A DNA stretch of 64,000 nt from an uncultured Muribaculaceae bacterium (GCA_944321875.1 CALUMX010000015.1:1-64000); one strand, 5' to 3'; shown: positions 18,009-27,095, counted from the stretch's first letter. A program made the numbers and translations. The notes: a model not told the origin generated them from the letters alone.

Positions 18009-18503
18009 ATGAATACGCTATTACTTATATTGCAGGATGCTTTTTTTGCGGCCATTGCCGGTATCGGCTTTGCCAGCATCAGCAATCCGCCGAAATCGGC
18101 GTTCAAGTATTGTGCCATCATCGCGGCGGCGGGACATGCCACCCGTTACGTCATGATGAACCTTGTGGGAGCGAATATCATTCCGGCAAGCCTTGTGGCG
18201 GCGCTACTCATCGGTATGCTTGCCGTCTACTTCTCGAAGAAGGCACAGTGTCCGCCGGAGACGTTCTCGTTTCCTTCCTTGCTGCCGATGATTCCCGGTA
18301 TCTATGCCTACCGGGCGTTGCAGGCATTGATTATGTGCATGACCACAGCCGATGAGAGCCAGTTCCACCATTATGCCTATCTGTTCGGCTTCAATGGTCT
18401 GACTACGATTTTCGTGGTGCTCGCCATGGTTGTGGGACAGCTTATTCCGATTCATGTATTCCCTCGCCGCTCATACTGTGCGACACGTGTGGCGGCTAAA
18501 TAA
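18009..18503 (+). CDS. Threonine/serine exporter, ThrE C-terminal half (DUF3815)
   Basis: Second membrane half of the split exporter. The 164 residues are almost wholly hydrophobic, with about four to five helices, and carry the family motif SFPSLLPMIPGIYAYRAL, matching the PGI motif in the other half. It begins 14 nt after the DUF1212 gene and ends before a strong terminator, so the three-gene unit is complete. Confidence 0.88.
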   Translation: MNTLLLILQDAFFAAIAGIGFASISNPPKSAFKYCAIIAAAGHATRYVMMNLVGANIIPASLVAALLIGMLAVYFSKKAQCPPETFSFPSLLPMIPGIYAYRALQALIMCMTTADESQFHHYAYLFGFNGLTTIFVVLAMVVGQLIPIHVFPRRSYCATRVAAK

Positions 18504-18601
18504 CGCATAAAATTCATTCCGTATTTTAATATAGTATATCGGGAGTATTTCTGAACTCATATTTAAACCAATCTATAAAGCAACAGCCGATATACGGGAA
18601 G

Positions 18602-18632
18602 GATGCAGTCCGTGAGGATTGCATCTTTTTTG
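18602..18632 (+). terminator. Terminator of the exporter operon
   Basis: GATGCAGTCC / GGATTGCATC form a 10-bp stem with a GTGA tetraloop, followed by TTTTTTG. Confidence 0.9.
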
Positions 18633-18676
18633 TTTCAGCCCATTCAATTTTCTCTAACGGAAAGTGTAAAAAGAAA

Positions 18677-18703
18677 CCGTGCGGCCCATTGGAGGCCGCA
18701 CGG
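18677..18703 (-). terminator. Terminator of the OPT transporter gene
   Basis: CCGTGCGGCC / GGCCGCACGG is a perfect 10-bp stem with a 7-nt loop; read on the minus strand it is followed by TTTCTTTTT. It lies about 25 nt past the transporter stop. Confidence 0.85.
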
Positions 18704-18728
18704 CATATTCTATGGATAGTGAGACGTA

Positions 18729-20684
18729 TTAGTCTTTCTTGGCTCTCATGCAGTCCCAAGTGAGGTAACCGATGAGGAGCAGGTACATTACGATACCGCC
18801 AATCTGGAGCGTTGTCTCGCTCATGGTGTTGGTGTATTGGAAACCTGCGAAACGCATACCAGCGCTGACTACACCCATCAGGGCACCACCGGCGATGAAA
18901 CCGGAAGCCAGAAGCGTACCGCGGTCGCGGCGTGCGTTGTTGAGCTCTTCGTCCTTAGAGCGTGAAGTGACAAACCAGTTGATAAGACCACCCACGAGCA
19001 GCGGAGCGTTGAGGTGCAACGGAATGAACATACCGAGAGAGAATGCCAAAGCCGGAACACCCAGCCAGTTGAGCAGGATAGCGAGGATAGCACCTACGCC
19101 GTAGAGCATCCACGGAGTGTTGCCGCCCATCATCAACGGTTCGATAACGCCGGCCATCGCGTTTGCCTGAGGCGCTGCGAGGGCGTTCGGGCCGCTGAAG
19201 CCGTAAACCTTGGCAAGGATGAGAATCACACCGCCTACGGTAGCTGCCGATACGAACGTGCCGACGAGCTTCCATTGCTGTTGCTTTTTAGGCGTGCTAC
19301 CCAGCCAGTAACCTACCTTCATATCCGTAACCATACCGCCGGCCATTGAGAGAGCTGTGCAGACTACACCACCGATAACCATGGAGGCAACGATGCCTGA
19401 CGGGCCGTTGAGGCCGATAGCTACGAAAATGGCGGAAGCTACGATGAGCGTCATCAGCGTCATACCGGATACCGGGTTCGTACCTACGATGGCAATGGCG
19501 TTGGCAGCCACTGTCGTGAAGAGGAAGGCGATAACGGTAACTACGAGGAAGGCGATGATGGTCTGGAAGAGGTTATGGATTACTCCGAAGTAGAAGAATA
19601 CGAAAGTGATGACAAGAGCAGCGAGGAGCGAGAACATCAGCACCTTCATGGAGATGTCCTTCTGCGTACGCTTCACAACTGCCATTTTGCCTTGCTTGTT
19701 GCCGCCCAGCTCGCTCTTTGCGAGTCCGATGGCACTGCGGATGATGCCCCATGACTTGATGATACCGATGATACCAGACATGGCGATACCGCCGATACCG
19801 ATGTAGCGTGCATGCTCTGAGAAAATCACCTCTGCGTCCATGGCTGCGAAGTCGCTTGTCATGCCCAGCAACGGAACGATGATGTACCAGATGAATGCGC
19901 TACCGGCAAAAATGATAAAGCTGTATTTCAGACCCACGATGTAGCCGAGACCGAGCACGGCGGCACCTGTGTTGATTTTGAACATCATCTTGGTCTGCTC
20001 TGCGATGTTGGCACCGATGGCGCAGGCTTTGGTCGTAAGGTTCTCAGCCCACCATCCGAAAGTGGAGAGCAGGAAGTCGTAGAGACCGCCGACAAGACCT
20101 GCAACGATAAGCGGTTTGGCCTGGTTGCCCGCTTTCTCGCCGGAGATAAGCACCTGTGTGGTGGCTGTGGCTTCCGGGAACGGGAACTTGCCGTGCATGT
20201 CGGAGCAGAAGTATTTACGGAACGGAATGAAGAGCAGAATGCCGAGCACACCGCCGAGCATTGAGCTCAGGAAGATTTCAAGGAAGCTGACGGTGATGGC
20301 GTCACCGAATTTAGCCTGCAGGATGTAGAGCGCAGGCAGGGTAAAGATGGCACCAGCCACGACGATACCGGAGGAGGCACCGATGGATTGGATGATTACG
20401 TTCTGACCCAGTGCGTTTTTCTTTTTCAAGGCGCCGGAAAGACCGACAGCGATGATGGCAATCGGAATGGCGGCTTCAAACACTTGTCCCACTTTCAATC
20501 CCAGATAGGCAGCAGCGGCACTGAAAATAACCGCCATCAGCAAGCCTACCGATACGGAATAGGGAGTGACTTCCGGATACTCCTCGCCCGGCTTCATGAC
20601 GGGGACGTATTCTTCCCCTTTCTTCAGCTCGCGAAAAGCATTCTCAGGGAGATTACCCCCGTTTTTCAACTTATCTTCTTGCAT
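18729..20684 (-). CDS. OPT-family oligopeptide transporter
   Basis: Large inner-membrane carrier of the OPT/YSL family, a proton-coupled importer of peptides or metal chelates. The 651 residues start with a soluble tail containing MKPGEEYPEVTPYSV, then about 14-16 helices. Family features seen are SAAAAYLGLKVGQVFEAAIP in helix 1, PFPEATATTQVLISGEKAG and LGVPALAFSLGMFIPLHLN. In Bacteroidota these proteins are usually annotated as oligopeptide transporters; substrate not proven. It is monocistronic with its own terminator. Confidence 0.92.
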   Translation of the reverse strand: MQEDKLKNGGNLPENAFRELKKGEEYVPVMKPGEEYPEVTPYSVSVGLLMAVIFSAAAAYLGLKVGQVFEAAIPIAIIAVGLSGALKKKNALGQNVIIQSIGASSGIVVAGAIFTLPALYILQAKFGDAITVSFLEIFLSSMLGGVLGILLFIPFRKYFCSDMHGKFPFPEATATTQVLISGEKAGNQAKPLIVAGLVGGLYDFLLSTFGWWAENLTTKACAIGANIAEQTKMMFKINTGAAVLGLGYIVGLKYSFIIFAGSAFIWYIIVPLLGMTSDFAAMDAEVIFSEHARYIGIGGIAMSGIIGIIKSWGIIRSAIGLAKSELGGNKQGKMAVVKRTQKDISMKVLMFSLLAALVITFVFFYFGVIHNLFQTIIAFLVVTVIAFLFTTVAANAIAIVGTNPVSGMTLMTLIVASAIFVAIGLNGPSGIVASMVIGGVVCTALSMAGGMVTDMKVGYWLGSTPKKQQQWKLVGTFVSAATVGGVILILAKVYGFSGPNALAAPQANAMAGVIEPLMMGGNTPWMLYGVGAILAILLNWLGVPALAFSLGMFIPLHLNAPLLVGGLINWFVTSRSKDEELNNARRDRGTLLASGFIAGGALMGVVSAGMRFAGFQYTNTMSETTLQIGGIVMYLLLIGYLTWDCMRAKKD

Positions 20685-20847
20685 TGTAAATTATGGTTAG
20701 TAATTAATAATTAATGATTTTTTCGCAATACTTTTGCGAAGATAAGAAATTGTGTTTGAAATTGAAAGTAAAAAGTTTTGGATTATGAGCATTTATTAGT
20801 GGTTTAACAACATATTTTTCTGACATGCCCTTCCTCACGGAAATGAC

Positions 20848-20882
20848 GAAGGCCGCTCTCTGTTGTCAGGAGAGCGGCCTTC
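20848..20882 (-). terminator. Hairpin downstream of rpiB
   Basis: A perfect 13-bp stem GAAGGCCGCTCTC / GAGAGCGGCCTTC with a 9-nt loop lies about 27 nt past the rpiB stop. No long T-run follows on the minus strand, so termination is likely but less certain. Confidence 0.65.
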
Positions 20883-20908
20883 ATTGTGTGTATGGTTCCC
20901 GGTTTGGA

Positions 20909-21361
20909 TTACTTTACGGGAATCTTGTCGATGCGGCGCTGGTGGCGTCCGCCTTCGTATTCGGTTGAGAAGAACGTCTTTACAATCTCAAGTGCTTGCT
21001 CGTTGCTGATGAAACGACCCGGCATGGAGAGCACGTTGGCGTCGTTGTGCTGACGGGCGAGCGCTGCGATTTCCGGAATCCAGCAGAGAGCGGCACGGAT
21101 GCCCTGGTGCTTATTGAGTGTCATGCTGATGCCCTGGCCGCTGCCGCAGATGGCGATGCCGGGGTAGCATTCTCCCTTTTCCACTGCTTCGGCACAAGGA
21201 TGGGCGAAGTCGGGATAGTCGCAGCTGTCAGTGCTGTAAGTTCCGAAGTCCTTGTATTCGATACCCTCGCTTTTGAGGTATTCAATAACGGCTTGCTTGG
21301 TTTCGAAGCCGGCGTGGTCGCTGCAGAGAGCAACCGGACAGTTGGGTTTCAATATTGTCAT
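20909..21361 (-). CDS. rpiB: Ribose-5-phosphate isomerase B
   Basis: Interconverts ribose 5-phosphate and ribulose 5-phosphate in the pentose phosphate pathway, in the cytoplasm. The 150-residue protein has the RpiB/LacAB fold signatures: ALCSDHAGFETK (substrate-binding Asp), GTYSTDSCDYPDFA, the active-site Cys in GIAICGSGQGISM, and the anomeric-ring-opening region RAALCW...ARQHNDANVLSMPGRF. Monocistronic, with a strong promoter at 21387-21418. Confidence 0.95.
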   Translation of the reverse strand: MTILKPNCPVALCSDHAGFETKQAVIEYLKSEGIEYKDFGTYSTDSCDYPDFAHPCAEAVEKGECYPGIAICGSGQGISMTLNKHQGIRAALCWIPEIAALARQHNDANVLSMPGRFISNEQALEIVKTFFSTEYEGGRHQRRIDKIPVK

Positions 21362-21386
21362 TGGAATACTGGTTTTAAATTTTTTT

Positions 21387-21418
21387 CAAAGATAGTGTAT
21401 GGCGGGCGAAATGGCAAA
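21387..21418 (-). promoter_or_regulatory. Promoter of rpiB
   Basis: Minus strand: -33 TTTG (complement of 21415-21418), 20-nt spacer, -7 TATCTTTG (21387-21394), 26 nt before the start codon. Confidence 0.78.
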
Positions 21419-21583
21419 TAAAACAGCCGTTTAAATTGGAGGAATGCAGTGTTGACAGGCTTTGACTGGGAAAGTTGTGTTGCTTGAATATGTCGTAGGG
21501 CAGGGCTTTTTCCGAAGTGGGAAAAATAGTGAAAAAATGAAAAGGAAAGGGGCGTCAAAATTTCATTCTTATAAAAAAAAGTG

Positions 21584-21591
21584 TAACTTTG
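21584..21591 (+). promoter_or_regulatory. -7 box upstream of the C10 protease
   Basis: TAACTTTG matches TAnnTTTG and lies 40 nt before ATG 21632. A TTTC at the -33 distance is a weak partner. Confidence 0.55.
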
Positions 21592-21631
21592 GACGATTTT
21601 ATAAAATTTCAACTCTTACAAAAACACAAAA

Positions 21632-23764
21632 ATGAAACTCAGAAGTATTTTCTTAATGTCGGCCGTGGTTTCGCTTTCCATGAGTGCCGAACAGATAACT
21701 GAATCGCAGGCTTTGGTGCTCGCTTCAAAGCATTTTGGTATCAGTAACCGAGCGCAGTTGGCTCCGGCGAGAGTTGCCGGTAACGGAGAATTGGCTCCTT
21801 ACTATGTTTTCAACAGAGGGAATAATCAAGGTTTCGTGATAATCAGTGGAGATGATGAGTTGACTCAGATTGTAGGATATTCCGACAAAGGACATTTCTC
21901 GGAGGAACAGATGCCTGTCAGTTTGAGAAATTATCTTGGCAACTATGCGAACTACGTTGACAGAGTGCAGCGTGGGGAAGCCCGCGGTTACATGCAGAAT
22001 CTGCAGGCGGCTGAACCAGTAGTAGAGCCTTTTGTGACCAGTCATTGGAATCAGGATGCTCCGTTCAACGACCTTTGTCCGTATGACGATGCTGCGGGTG
22101 GGCGCACTGTTACCGGATGTGTGGCAACAGCCATGGCTCAGGCAATGAATTATTGGGAATGGCCAAAGCAGGGACAGGGTAGCCATAGTTATGAATATCC
22201 TAACTATCCTCCACAAATTTATTGGCCTTATGGCCGTCTTTCGGTTGATTTCTCAAAGTCGGTTTACGATTGGGACAATATGATTGATGACTATGTGCAG
22301 GGTGAATATACCGACGAGCAGGGAAGTGCAGTTGCAAAACTGATGTATGACTGCGGTGTGTCGGTTGATATGTACTATTCGACATCGGCCAGTGGTGCGG
22401 CCGACCAGACAGTGGCTACTGCATTGTCTACCTATTTTGGTTATAACTGTAAATTCTACTATCGTGACGCTTATATGTCGGACGAGTTCTTCAAACTGAT
22501 TGCTACCGAGCTTGACGCGAAGCGTCCCGTTCTCTTTGCCGGAACAGGCGAGGCCGGAGGTCACGAATTTGTGATTGACGGTTACGATACGAACCGCTTC
22601 CTGCATGTCAACTGGGGTTGGAGCGGAATGTCAGACGGTTACTTCGATATGAACCTGATGAATCCGGGCAACCTTGGTATTGGCGGTGGCGGTGGCGGCT
22701 TCTCTGAGATGCAGTCAATTCTCGTAATGCAGCCGGATGAGACAATGAAGGGTTCCCGCAACCAGATGCAGTTGCTGATTATGGCAGAGAAAGGTCTGAA
22801 GGCCAACTCTACATCAGTGAAGAAAGGCGAGGAATTTAAATTTGGAGTTGTCGGATTGACGAATGCTTCCGATGTGACATTTAAAGGTAAAATCGCTGTA
22901 GGTCTGTTTAACTTTGAGACCGGTGAGTTGGCTGCTGTTTCTAATGTTGAATCTATTTCAATACTAGGCTATGATGATTGGACTACTGACAATATTCCAT
23001 TTGTGTTTACTGACGCTTTGAATGATTTGGCTGACGGTAAGTATTTTGTCCGTGCCATCTCTAAAGAGGATGGTGCAGCCGACGGTGACACTTGGGCACG
23101 TGTCGCAAACGACGAGCTGCTGATGGTGGAAGTGAAAGGTGAGACTGTTTCGATGCTTGCTGACAATAAATCGGTTGCTGTCAATTCGATGGCTCTGGCG
23201 GATGTGGATAAGAAAGAATTCTTCCCGGGAGATGAATTTGGCGTAAACTATTCAATTACGAATAATTCACTTACGCACGCTTCCGCTGAGGTTGAGTTTG
23301 TCTACAGAAACGTAGAGACGAACAGCGTTGTCAAGAGAACGAAGTCAACTGTTCAACTTTCAGAACTGAGCACTGTGAACGGTACGTTAAATGTCCTTCT
23401 TACAAAGTTGGCTTTCCGTCCGGGTAACACATACTCCATGGGTATTGAGTCAGTGAAGGTATCATCTGAGGCTTACGAAATTGTTGCCAACGTTGAGCCG
23501 TTGTTATTCAACGTAACTGAAGAGGGCGGCGTTGAGGTATTGTCGCAGCAGGTACGTGTTTATCCGAATCCGACGACCGACGTGGTTAATGTCGAAAATG
23601 CCGGTGAGGTTCTGTCAATCGAGGTTTATTCGGTAGACGGTCGCCTTGTGGAAAGAGTGGAAGGTCAGTCTTCCGTATCGCTTGCCGGATGTCCGTCAGG
23701 AGTCTATGTGCTGAATGTGGAGACTGCCGAAGGTGCGGCTCGTCACAGAGTGGTTAAACTGTAG
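21632..23764 (+). CDS. Secreted C10-family (streptopain-like) cysteine protease with T9SS sorting domain
   Basis: Exported endopeptidase made as a zymogen. After a short signal peptide (about 1-18) comes a Spi-type prodomain (about 20-125; YYVFNRGNNQGFVIISGDD), then the papain-like C10 domain with nucleophile Cys163 in TVTGCVATAMAQ, general-base His311 in GGHEFVIDGYD, and the NWGWSG Trp motif (327-332). A linker with a Gly7-rich run follows the catalytic domain. About 640-710 is a type A T9SS C-terminal domain: VYPNPTTD, SVDGRLVE, SGVYVLNVETAEG and a basic end. The protein would be carried across the outer membrane by the type IX system and attached to the surface or released. The next gene starts after only 19 nt. 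Confidence 0.93.
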   Translation: MKLRSIFLMSAVVSLSMSAEQITESQALVLASKHFGISNRAQLAPARVAGNGELAPYYVFNRGNNQGFVIISGDDELTQIVGYSDKGHFSEEQMPVSLRNYLGNYANYVDRVQRGEARGYMQNLQAAEPVVEPFVTSHWNQDAPFNDLCPYDDAAGGRTVTGCVATAMAQAMNYWEWPKQGQGSHSYEYPNYPPQIYWPYGRLSVDFSKSVYDWDNMIDDYVQGEYTDEQGSAVAKLMYDCGVSVDMYYSTSASGAADQTVATALSTYFGYNCKFYYRDAYMSDEFFKLIATELDAKRPVLFAGTGEAGGHEFVIDGYDTNRFLHVNWGWSGMSDGYFDMNLMNPGNLGIGGGGGGFSEMQSILVMQPDETMKGSRNQMQLLIMAEKGLKANSTSVKKGEEFKFGVVGLTNASDVTFKGKIAVGLFNFETGELAAVSNVESISILGYDDWTTDNIPFVFTDALNDLADGKYFVRAISKEDGAADGDTWARVANDELLMVEVKGETVSMLADNKSVAVNSMALADVDKKEFFPGDEFGVNYSITNNSLTHASAEVEFVYRNVETNSVVKRTKSTVQLSELSTVNGTLNVLLTKLAFRPGNTYSMGIESVKVSSEAYEIVANVEPLLFNVTEEGGVEVLSQQVRVYPNPTTDVVNVENAGEVLSIEVYSVDGRLVERVEGQSSVSLAGCPSGVYVLNVETAEGAARHRVVKL

Positions 23765-23783
23765 AAATAATTCATATAGTTGA

Positions 23784-24197
23784 ATGGTTTTTGAACAAGT
23801 TCATTACGTTGAGTTGCCGAAAATCTGCGACCCTCGTGGAAACCTCTCTTTTATTGAGAACGGAGCGAGATTGCCTTTCGACATCGAACGCGTATATTGG
23901 GTTTACGATGTGCCCGGTGGCCGAAAGCGCCACGGGCACGCTTTTCGTAAGCAGCAGGAGTTGATAATTCCGTTGTCGGGCAGTTTTGACGTCGTGCTCA
24001 GCGACGGAAAGGAAGAACGCCGTTACCGCATGGACCGTCCGAATTGCGGACTCTACGTCCCTTGTATGACGTGGCGCGAGATTGATAACTTTGCGACCAA
24101 CTCAGTTGCGTTGATTCTGTCCTCGACCCCTTATGACAGCGCGGACTATATTGAGGTATTTGAGGAATACGTAAAAGAATTGAATAATGAAAGATAA
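23784..24197 (+). CDS. FdtA/QdtA-like sugar-nucleotide 3,4-ketoisomerase (copy 1)
   Basis: WxcM/FdtA cupin, the family that isomerises dTDP-4-keto-6-deoxyglucose to the 3-keto sugar before amination. Its 137 residues show PRGNLSFIE, VYWVYDVPGG, the active-site loop RKRHGHAFRKQQELI and the cupin end NCGLYVPCMTWREI. Characterised FdtA proteins use a pair of His in HxH. Here the first is kept (His52) but the second aligns with Phe54, while the neighbouring copy at 24187 keeps both. The 11-nt overlap with that copy indicates coupled translation. Confidence 0.85.
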   Translation: MVFEQVHYVELPKICDPRGNLSFIENGARLPFDIERVYWVYDVPGGRKRHGHAFRKQQELIIPLSGSFDVVLSDGKEERRYRMDRPNCGLYVPCMTWREIDNFATNSVALILSSTPYDSADYIEVFEEYVKELNNER

Positions 24198-24624
24198 TGC
24201 CCATACGACATCCCGCATCGCCGATTGCCGGTTGATAAAGCTCGACAAGCATCACCATGAAAACGGAAACCTGACGGTGGTCGACAATCAGGACAGCGTG
24301 CCCTTCAGGGTGAAACGCGTGTTCTATATCTACGACGTGCCGGGCGGTGCTGAGCGTGGCGGGCATTCGCATCATGCCTGTAGCGCGCTGCTGGTGGCCG
24401 TGAGCGGCTGCTTTGATGTGGAGGTGGATGACGGAGTGGAGAGACAGGTGTTTACGCTTAATCGTTCGAACGTGGGGCTGTATGTGCCTCCCGGCATTTG
24501 GAACTCCCTCTCGAATTTCTCTTCCGGTTCGGTCTGTCTGGCTCTGGCGTCCGATTTGTTTGACGAAGCCGACTATGTGCGCGATTATGACGTTTTTAAG
24601 CAACTCACATCTTGTAAACGATAA
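24187..24624 (+). CDS. FdtA/QdtA-like sugar-nucleotide 3,4-ketoisomerase (copy 2)
   Basis: Second WxcM-like cupin (145 residues), paralogous to the preceding gene: VFYIYDVPGGAERGGHSHHA holds both catalytic-position histidines (His60, His62), and VGLYVPPGIWNSL closes the barrel. It lacks the Gln pair that follows the histidines in copy 1 (SA instead). The two proteins may form a hetero-oligomer or handle different sugars. It is followed after 3 nt by the aminotransferase that would use the 3-keto product. Confidence 0.85.
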   Translation: MKDNAHTTSRIADCRLIKLDKHHHENGNLTVVDNQDSVPFRVKRVFYIYDVPGGAERGGHSHHACSALLVAVSGCFDVEVDDGVERQVFTLNRSNVGLYVPPGIWNSLSNFSSGSVCLALASDLFDEADYVRDYDVFKQLTSCKR

Positions 24625-24627
24625 TTG

Positions 24628-25764
24628 ATGAAAAAATATCCTTTTCTCTCATTAAAACAGCTCAATGAGCCGTATGAGCAGGAAATCAAGCGGGTGCTTG
24701 CAGAGGTAGTCGAGTCCGGCTGGTATCTGCACGGAAAGTACACGGAATTGCTGGAAGACAAATTGAGACAGCTTTGTTCCGTGCCTTATGCCGTGGCTTG
24801 CAGCAACGGGCTGGACGCGTTGAGGCTGATTCTGCGTGCCTACATTGAGAACGGTGATATGGCGGAGGGTGACGAGGTGATTGTACCGGCAAATACTTAT
24901 GTAGCGTCGGTGCTTGCCATTACCGACAACCGTCTGAAGCCGGTATTTGTCGAGCCTCATCTGCAGACGATGAATCTCGACATCAATCAGATTGAGATGC
25001 ACATCACACCGCGAACGCGTGCCGTGATGGTTGTGCATCTTTACGGTTCGCCCTGCTGGTCGGAACAGTTGAAAGCGATTACGCGGAAATATAACTTGAA
25101 AATAGTGGAGGACAACGCGCAGGCAATCGGCGCGCAGGCCGACACGGGTGGTCTGCATTCGGAAAACCGGGTGACCGGAGGTTTGGGAGATGCCGCAGCC
25201 TTTAGTTTCTATCCCACGAAAAACATAGGAGCATTGGGTGATGCCGGTGCGGTGACAACCTTTGACGAACGGCTGGCCTCGACGGTGAGGGCTTTGGCCA
25301 ATTACGGCGCGCCCCGCCGCTATCATAACGTTTTCAAGGGCTATAACTGCCGTATGGACGAGTTGCAGGCCGCTGTGCTTTGCGTCAAGCTCAACCACTT
25401 GGCAACCATTACGGAGAAGCGCCGTGCCAACGCCGCTACCTACGAACGTTGCATCGTCAATCCCTACGTCACGAAACCCCGCATTTACCCGGAGCAGGTG
25501 CAAGTGTGGCATCAGTATGAGGTGCGTCTGCCGGCAGCTATGCGCAACGAATTCCGCAGCTTCCTGGAGCAGCACGGAGTAGGGACCGACATCCATTACG
25601 AAACGCCTCCTCACCGTCAGCCTTGCTATGCCGAATACGCCGGTCAACCTTTGCTTGCAACCGACCGGATGTCTTCGGAATTAGTCAGTCTTCCGATATC
25701 TGAGGCATTGACTGTCAATGATATAAAAGAAATCTCAGAAATAGTAAACCTTTTTTCTTTATAG
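24628..25764 (+). CDS. DegT/DnrJ/EryC1/StrS sugar aminotransferase (FdtB-like)
   Basis: PLP-dependent aminotransferase that would aminate the 3-keto sugar nucleotide, giving a dTDP-3-amino-3,6-dideoxyhexose. The 378 residues carry CSNGLDALRLILRAY (PLP phosphate site), PANTYVASVLA, IVEDNAQAIGA with pyridine-nitrogen Asp162, the Schiff-base Lys198 in FSFYPTKNIGALGDAGAV, and GYNCRMDELQAAVL, the canonical DegT series. The start is ATG 24628; TTG 24625 is also open. An acetyltransferase and dTDP-glucose synthesis genes are absent nearby and must be elsewhere. Confidence 0.92.
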   Translation: MKKYPFLSLKQLNEPYEQEIKRVLAEVVESGWYLHGKYTELLEDKLRQLCSVPYAVACSNGLDALRLILRAYIENGDMAEGDEVIVPANTYVASVLAITDNRLKPVFVEPHLQTMNLDINQIEMHITPRTRAVMVVHLYGSPCWSEQLKAITRKYNLKIVEDNAQAIGAQADTGGLHSENRVTGGLGDAAAFSFYPTKNIGALGDAGAVTTFDERLASTVRALANYGAPRRYHNVFKGYNCRMDELQAAVLCVKLNHLATITEKRRANAATYERCIVNPYVTKPRIYPEQVQVWHQYEVRLPAAMRNEFRSFLEQHGVGTDIHYETPPHRQPCYAEYAGQPLLATDRMSSELVSLPISEALTVNDIKEISEIVNLFSL

Positions 25765-25779
25765 TGTGGAAAATATAAT

Positions 25780-25787
25780 TAAATTTG
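25780..25787 (+). promoter_or_regulatory. -7 box upstream of the YitT gene
   Basis: TAAATTTG matches TAnnTTTG 21 nt before ATG 25809; no clear -33 TTG was found. Confidence 0.4.
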
Positions 25788-25808
25788 TAATAATAAAATA
25801 TAATTAAT

Positions 25809-26732
25809 ATGTTGAGCAAGCAAGCAATTTGGCATCATTCCAAGGACTACTTCATGATTATGGTAGGCTTGATTTGTTATGCGTTTGGTTTTACCGCCTT
25901 CATTTTGCCCCACAGTGTCGTGATTGGAGGTCTTCCGGGTGTTGCCACGCTGATTCATTTCAAGACAGGAATTCCGGTGGGTTATTCGTTGTACACGTTG
26001 AATATCCTGCTGCTTTTATTGGCGTATAAGATTGTGGGCCGTCAGTTCGTGCTGAAAACGATTTTCGGCTCTACCGGCTTAAGCTTTTTCCTGGTGCTCG
26101 GTGAGTATTTCTTCAAGGCTCATCCGATTGCCATTCAGGACGACATTCTGTTGAACTGTATTATCGGCGCCGTGTTCTGCGGTACGGGTGTGGGAATGGC
26201 GCTTGCTCATAACGGAAGTACCGGTGGTACGGATGTCATTGCGGCCATGGTTACCAAATACCGTCAAGTGTCGGTCGGCCGGATGATTCTGTATGTCGAT
26301 ATGCTTGTAATCTCCTCGTCCTATCTGATGACGCATAATTTGGATAGGGTGGTTTACGGTTTCGTGGTGCTTGTCTTCCTGTCCTATATGGCAGACTTGA
26401 TGGTCAACAACACGAAGCAGGCTGTACGCTTCACGATATTCTCCAAGAAATGGCAGGATATTGCCACTGCTGTCAATACGGAAGCTCACCGTGGCTGTAC
26501 GATTCTCGACGGAACGGGCTGGTACACGAAGCAGGAAGTGAAGATGCTCGTCGTGTTCTGCCGCAAGAGCGAGGCTTTGCAGATTTACCGCATTATCTTC
26601 TCCATCGACGCGCACGCCTTTGTTTCGGAAGTCAATGTCAACACAGTCTATGGTGAGGGCTTTGACGTCAGCAAGGTGAAGCCAAAAAGCCGTGTGCCGC
26701 ATACGGTAGAGGAGACGGAGGACAAAAAATGA
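25809..26732 (+). CDS. YitT-family membrane protein
   Basis: Integral membrane protein with about six N-terminal helices (YitT/DUF161 region, residues about 15-205; GFTAFILPHSVVIGGLPGVATLI and GTGVGMALAHNGSTGGTDVIA) and a cytosolic C-terminal DUF2179 domain (about 215-295; HRGCTILDGTGWYTKQEVKMLVVFCRK). The family is widespread, and its transport or signalling role is not established. 307 residues is typical. Followed after 30 nt by a small monooxygenase gene, probably co-transcribed. Confidence 0.88.
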   Translation: MLSKQAIWHHSKDYFMIMVGLICYAFGFTAFILPHSVVIGGLPGVATLIHFKTGIPVGYSLYTLNILLLLLAYKIVGRQFVLKTIFGSTGLSFFLVLGEYFFKAHPIAIQDDILLNCIIGAVFCGTGVGMALAHNGSTGGTDVIAAMVTKYRQVSVGRMILYVDMLVISSSYLMTHNLDRVVYGFVVLVFLSYMADLMVNNTKQAVRFTIFSKKWQDIATAVNTEAHRGCTILDGTGWYTKQEVKMLVVFCRKSEALQIYRIIFSIDAHAFVSEVNVNTVYGEGFDVSKVKPKSRVPHTVEETEDKK

Positions 26733-26762
26733 TGAATGGATAATTAATAAAGACAGATAACT

Positions 26763-27038
26763 ATGATTCGACTGAATGTATTTCTTCAAGTGAGCGAGGA
26801 AAACCGCGAGGAGCTGCTCCGTGCTGCGACTCGTCTGGTGGAGAATTCCTTGACAGAGAAAGGCTGTATAGCCTACGATTTGTTTCAGAGCACAACACGC
26901 GGTGGTGTGTTTATGATATGCGAGACTTGGGCAACAGAAGAGGCGCTTGCCGCGCATAAGCAGAGCGAGCACTATCGGGAATACGGGCCATGTCTGCGCC
27001 AATTGGCGGCCATGAAAGTGGAGCGTTTCGAATTCTGA
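26763..27038 (+). CDS. Antibiotic-biosynthesis-monooxygenase (ABM) domain protein
   Basis: A 91-residue dimeric alpha+beta barrel of the ABM/YgiN type: IRLNVFLQVSEENREELLRAA, then KGCIAYDLFQSTTRGGVFMICETWATEEAL and HKQSEHYREY. Members oxidise quinol-like compounds or simply bind small aromatic ligands; the substrate cannot be told here. It ends the YitT unit, before a terminator. Confidence 0.85.
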   Translation: MIRLNVFLQVSEENREELLRAATRLVENSLTEKGCIAYDLFQSTTRGGVFMICETWATEEALAAHKQSEHYREYGPCLRQLAAMKVERFEF

Positions 27039-27061
27039 GGCGCGTGCTGAAAAAGAAAGAG

Positions 27062-27095
27062 AGCGGCTTCCGTCCTGAGGATGGAAGCCGCTTTT
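27062..27095 (+). terminator. Terminator after the ABM gene
   Basis: AGCGGCTTCCGTCC / GGATGGAAGCCGCT form a 14-bp stem with one G-T pair and a TGA loop, then TTTTC. It may also stop the convergent gene ending at 27113. Confidence 0.85.

Noticed and set aside
24652..25647. 331-codon frame antisense to the DegT aminotransferase
   Set aside because: Shadow of a gene with full PLP-site motifs.
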